Below, piece after piece: positions 5,420 through 7,030 of a stretch of 7,030 nucleotides of DNA. Position 1 is the stretch's first letter, and each line of letters starts with the position of its first letter. The notes under the pieces were generated by a model that was given only the letters and a program-made list of their open reading frames with translations, was not told the DNA's origin and searched no databases. Both the position numbers and the translations under genes were made by a program. Source of the DNA: Candidatus Shapirobacteria bacterium (GTDB taxonomy: Bacteria > Patescibacteriota > Microgenomatia > UBA12405); the NCBI GenBank assembly GCA_028709405.1, contig JAQVXB010000027.1:1-7030 (forward strand), written 5' to 3'.

Positions 5420-5836
5420 ATGCAAGTTAATGTTTACACTGATGGCGGTTCTCGCGGTAATCCTGGCCACTCTGGATATGGAATAGTTGTCTATGATGAT
5501 AATCAAAATATTTTGTTTAAGGAATCAAAATATCTTGGTATTAAGACCAATAATGAGGCCGAATATGCTGGTTTAGTTGGTGCTCTAACTTGGATAAAAG
5601 AAAACAAAAAGTCTTTTAAAATTTCTCAAATTAATTTTTTTGCCGATTCTCAATTAATGATTCGTCAAATGCAAGGATTTTATAAAGTCAAAGCTCCAAA
5701 TTTAATTCCTATCTTTAAAAAAGCCAAAGAACTTACTAATTGCATTTCTCTTCCAATTATTTTTCAAGATCTTCGTCGCGAATCAAATATTCTCGCTGAC
5801 GAATTAGCTAACAAAGCCATGGATTTAAAATCATAA
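5420..5836 (+). CDS. Ribonuclease HI family protein
   Basis: This enzyme cuts the RNA strand of RNA/DNA hybrids, for example primers and R-loops, in the cytoplasm. From ATG 5420 it has 138 residues. The four catalytic acids are present: D8 in VYTDGGSRGNPG, E48 in TNNEAEYAGL, D76 in FFADSQL, and D127 in NILADELANKA. The histidine in the flexible loop of E. coli RNase HI is absent. The region reads DLRRESNILAD instead, which is the form seen in many archaeal-like and minimal RNase HI proteins, so activity is still expected. No N-terminal hybrid-binding domain is present. A start at 5405 would add five residues (MYNFP) ahead of the family's natural beginning. The stop is three bases before the VanW gene, so the two probably form an operon. 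rnhA is the usual symbol, but the subtype is not certain enough to use it. Confidence 0.92.
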   Translation: MQVNVYTDGGSRGNPGHSGYGIVVYDDNQNILFKESKYLGIKTNNEAEYAGLVGALTWIKENKKSFKISQINFFADSQLMIRQMQGFYKVKAPNLIPIFKKAKELTNCISLPIIFQDLRRESNILADELANKAMDLKS

Positions 5837-5839
5837 CTT

Positions 5840-7030
5840 ATGAACAAAAAATCGATTATCTATCTATTATTTATAATCATTTTTCTTTTTCTAACTCTTC
5901 TTTTAGGTCCAATTATTGCTAACTATGACAAAACTGGTAGTAATACCTATCTTTTAGACAAAAATTATTCTTACCTATCCCGCAACGAAATTTTAGCCCA
6001 AATCGATAAAGATTTTGTTTTACCTCAAAATTTGATTATTATTCTTCCAAATCAAGAAGAATATTCTTTTTCTCTAGCCTCTATTTCAGCCGAAATTGAT
6101 AAAAATAAAACCGCTAGTACGATGCTTTATCGTCGTCTTAACCAAGGCATCACTGCTTATATCGGTTATTTTTTTAAACCCAAAAATTTTAATTTAGATA
6201 TTTCATTTGATACTTCTAAATTAAACGAACAAATAGATCAATTGGCTTCTCAAATTGAAAAACCCTTTGTTCCTACTGAAATCAATTTTAAAAATAATAA
6301 TATCTCTGTTTCCCTTGGATCAGTTGGTGTTAATTTAGACAGAGATTCCCTAATTAATCAATTAAATACCTTACTTATAACCGCCAATTTTAGTCAAAAA
6401 ATTACGACTGAAACCAAATTAATTGGTTCAATTCCATCTGATGACGAAATTAATATAGCCAAAACAAGAGCCCAAAAATTAATTAAAAAAAGTTTAGTTT
6501 TAAATGAAAATTTCAATAAAATTATTATTGATAGCGAGTCTCTAATTTCTTGGGTTGGTTTCCAAAATGATTTTCAAAGATTTAAAATAGATGATTATGT
6601 TAAAAATTTAAATAATAGTTTAGCTAGAGATCCTGTTGATGCCATTTTTAAATTTGAAAATAATAAAGTCACTGAATTTAAACCAGCCCAAAATGGGATT
6701 AAAATAAAAGAGAAAGAGTTAGTGTCTCTAATTATCGATTCTCTTGATAAATTAATTAATTTTGAAGAAATTTCTATCGACATCACCATTCCTGTTATTG
6801 CCACTGAACCAAAGATCAAAAACGAAGATGCTAATGATCTTGGTATTAAAGACCTTTTAGGTAGAGGTACTTCTAGTTTTAGTCATTCTAGTACTATTCG
6901 TAATATGAATGTTGAAAAAGGATCATCAATCGTTAACAGTGTTTTAGTTGCCCCAGGTGAAACCTTCTCTTTTTTAAACAGTCTCGGTGAAGTTAGTTTA
7001 GAAGCTGGTTTTAAAAAAGCTTACGTCATT
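5840..7030 (+). CDS. VanW family protein with PG-binding domains (3' end outside the window)
   Basis: The frame is open for 397 codons from ATG 5840 to the window edge with no stop, so the C-terminus is missing. Residues 6-27 form one N-terminal membrane helix, after which the chain should lie outside the cell. Residues about 40-335 match the style of two successive putative peptidoglycan-binding (PG_binding_4) modules. The VanW domain begins near 340 with LLGRGTSSFSHSSTIRNMN and continues with VNSVLVAPGETFSF (365-378), a strong family signature. VanW is named from vancomycin-resistance clusters, but its biochemical role is unknown; relatives such as YoaR are general envelope proteins. No van resistance genes are nearby, so resistance should not be inferred. 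It starts three bases after the RNase H stop with no Shine-Dalgarno sequence. A TAAAAT lies eight bases before the ATG and could be a weak own promoter. Confidence 0.9.
   Translation, partial: MNKKSIIYLLFIIIFLFLTLLLGPIIANYDKTGSNTYLLDKNYSYLSRNEILAQIDKDFVLPQNLIIILPNQEEYSFSLASISAEIDKNKTASTMLYRRLNQGITAYIGYFFKPKNFNLDISFDTSKLNEQIDQLASQIEKPFVPTEINFKNNNISVSLGSVGVNLDRDSLINQLNTLLITANFSQKITTETKLIGSIPSDDEINIAKTRAQKLIKKSLVLNENFNKIIIDSESLISWVGFQNDFQRFKIDDYVKNLNNSLARDPVDAIFKFENNKVTEFKPAQNGIKIKEKELVSLIIDSLDKLINFEEISIDITIPVIATEPKIKNEDANDLGIKDLLGRGTSSFSHSSTIRNMNVEKGSSIVNSVLVAPGETFSFLNSLGEVSLEAGFKKAYVI

Noticed and set aside
6595..6819. 74-codon open frame on the minus strand
   Set aside because: It is antisense to the VanW gene, which has continuous family-like coding there; a chance frame.
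5840..7030. Vancomycin resistance from the VanW domain
   Set aside because: VanW-domain proteins are widespread without resistance, and no vanHAX or sensor genes are nearby.

Overview
This AT-rich window carries short, tightly packed genes on both strands, many of them of Patescibacteria (CPR) type. The mix points to a candidate-phylum bacterium, perhaps a Microgenomates-like lineage: a short archaeal-type triosephosphate isomerase, a membrane-anchored sugar-binding-type protein, a small SPFH protein and a VanW/PG-binding protein. The lineage is inferred from gene content; no marker gene here settles it. Stops are TAA or TAG and no gene needs a recoded codon.

Layout. Positions 1-452 hold the 3' part of an unrecognised + strand gene. 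Positions 453-1022 have no protein gene, but the minus strand carries a complete tmRNA gene (ssrA, 932 down to 510) with its own promoter and a probable AT-rich terminator. Its four pseudoknots can be drawn by eye and it encodes an unusually long tag of about 30 residues. A + strand comF gene (1023-1670) runs tail-to-tail into, and overlaps by 53 bp, a minus-strand SPFH/prohibitin-like gene (2277-1618). Further along the minus strand, a solute-binding protein gene (start best placed at GTG 4546) is followed after 26 bp by triosephosphate isomerase (3008-2361). A ZIP metal transporter gene (4612-5361) diverges from the solute-binding gene. An RNase HI gene (5420-5836) and a VanW-domain gene (5840 to beyond the edge) complete the + strand.

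The most interesting signal is shared architecture. Four protein genes (comF, the solute-binding gene, zip and the RNase H gene) each have a -10 hexamer followed by exactly six bases and then the start codon. Three of the four have the extended TGn motif. This predicts that transcription starts on the first base of the start codon, so the mRNAs are leaderless; no Shine-Dalgarno sequence is visible before any gene here. The pattern also corrects three start codons. A 20-bp inverted-repeat element occurs in two copies, each just upstream of one of these promoters.

Functionally the genes look like ordinary housekeeping and surface functions: ribosome rescue, DNA uptake, glycolysis, nutrient binding, metal transport, RNA/DNA hybrid removal and cell-envelope work. 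I see no evidence of a defence system, phage or transposase.
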